This document shows positions 4,787 to 5,265 of a DNA stretch of 5,265 bases, piece by piece. A program made the position numbers and the translations under genes. The DNA comes from Syntrophomonadaceae bacterium (lineage in GTDB: Bacteria > Bacillota > Dethiobacteria > DTU022): the NCBI GenBank assembly GCA_007131435.1, contig SLQM01000015.1, positions 1-5,265 of the forward strand. The letters are read 5' to 3'. A model generated the notes under the pieces. It searched no databases. It was not told where the DNA came from and saw nothing but the letters and a program-made list of their open reading frames with translations. Positions within the stretch are counted from its first letter, which is position 1. Each line of letters begins with the position of its first letter.

Positions 4787-5265
4787 ATGACTAAAAGAGT
4801 CGCCATAGTGGGCATTGGCTACTCCGGCTTCAGGACCACTTCCCAGGATGTTTCATACCGGGAAATGATCTACGAAGCGGCAACCAAGTGCTATGAAGAC
4901 GCCGGGGGCATCCATCCCCAGTCCATTGACTCGTTCGTGGCTTCATCGGAAGACTTCATGGAAGGGATCAGCATTGCCGACGAATACGTGCCCGACCAGC
5001 TGGGGGCCGTGTTAAAGCCGGTTCAGAGTATCGCCGGAGACAGCCTGCAGGGGCTGGCTTCCTCGCTGATGCAGATTCAAACCGGCCAGCAGGGTATTGT
5101 TGCCACCTCTTCCTTTTCCAAGGTTTCAAACCTGTCGCACTACGAGCACGTGGTATCATACGCTACCGACCCGGCCTACATCAGGCCCTTGGACGAGAGC
5201 CCTTACTTCATTGCCGGGCTGGAAATGAACCGCTACCTGGCAGAAAGCGGGACTACCAGGGAACA
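4787..5265 (+). CDS. Thiolase-superfamily protein without the usual nucleophilic cysteine (5' part)
   Basis: The frame is open from ATG 4787 to the window edge: 159 codons, with the C-terminal part missing. The start has AAGGAGGG nine bases upstream and lies 21 bases after the acyl-CoA dehydrogenase stop, so the two are very likely cotranscribed. The N-terminus KRVAIVGIGYSGF and the following pattern (YREMIYEAATKCYEDAG, then a segment around V79-Q80-S81-I82-A83-G84-D85-S86-L87-Q88) resemble SCP2/archaeal-type thiolases, which make or cleave beta-ketoacyl-CoA. In active thiolases the latter segment carries the acyl-accepting cysteine (pattern VxxxCAS/GS); here alanine 83 appears to stand there, and the only cysteine in view is C35. 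It could be a non-catalytic partner of a second thiolase or a divergent enzyme. Such proteins are often followed by a DUF35 zinc-ribbon gene, which would lie beyond the window. The superfamily call is fairly sure; the role is open. Confidence 0.8.
   Translation, partial: MTKRVAIVGIGYSGFRTTSQDVSYREMIYEAATKCYEDAGGIHPQSIDSFVASSEDFMEGISIADEYVPDQLGAVLKPVQSIAGDSLQGLASSLMQIQTGQQGIVATSSFSKVSNLSHYEHVVSYATDPAYIRPLDESPYFIAGLEMNRYLAESGTTRE

Noticed and set aside
4968..5159. Minus-strand open frame opposite the thiolase-like gene
   Set aside because: It is Arg/Pro/Ala-rich, typical of an antisense shadow of GC-rich coding DNA; the + strand frame has a ribosome binding site and family similarity.

Overview
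The window looks like chromosome from an anaerobic member of the Bacillota, probably a Clostridia-type fermenter or syntroph. The reasons are strong AGGAGG-type ribosome binding sites before every gene, a YqeG-family HAD phosphatase (a typical Bacillota gene), and an acyl-CoA dehydrogenase/thiolase-type operon. Coding DNA is of middling G+C. The gene-free stretches are clearly AT-rich; positions 1-520 count to about 36% G+C. The species cannot be named from this sequence.

Layout. Positions 1-527 hold no gene but contain many short perfect inverted repeats and end in a weak terminator-like signal on the + strand; this may be an unassigned structured RNA. YqeG (528-1028, -) follows, read towards that region. 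A 233-base divergent spacer separates it from a beta-decarboxylating dehydrogenase of the isocitrate/isopropylmalate/tartrate family (1262-2314, +). That gene converges on a PhzF-family isomerase (2384-3271, -), with a possible two-way terminator in the 69-base gap. A 354-base divergent control region follows (3272-3625). Then comes an operon of an acyl-CoA dehydrogenase (3626-4765, +) and a thiolase-superfamily protein that runs off the window (4787 to the end, +).

The richest part is the control region 3272-3625. It shows (a) two back-to-back sigma-A-like promoters whose -35 boxes sit in the two arms of one inverted repeat, (b) five direct GTCTA repeats, (c) a near-consensus sigma-54 (-24/-12) promoter just before the acyl-CoA dehydrogenase, with the repeats about 95-160 bases upstream where enhancer sites of sigma-54 activators usually lie, and (d) a pyrimidine tract able to pair with the dehydrogenase ribosome binding site, but only in a transcript that starts upstream of the sigma-54 start. 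Together these suggest that acyl-CoA oxidation is switched on by a sigma-54 activator, and that longer read-through transcripts might be poorly translated.

The operon genes fit beta-oxidation-like breakdown of a CoA-linked acid. The thiolase-like protein lacks a cysteine where thiolases carry their nucleophile. The dehydrogenase and the PhzF-like protein are single genes whose substrates cannot be fixed from sequence. No mobile element, CRISPR array, tRNA or rRNA was recognised.
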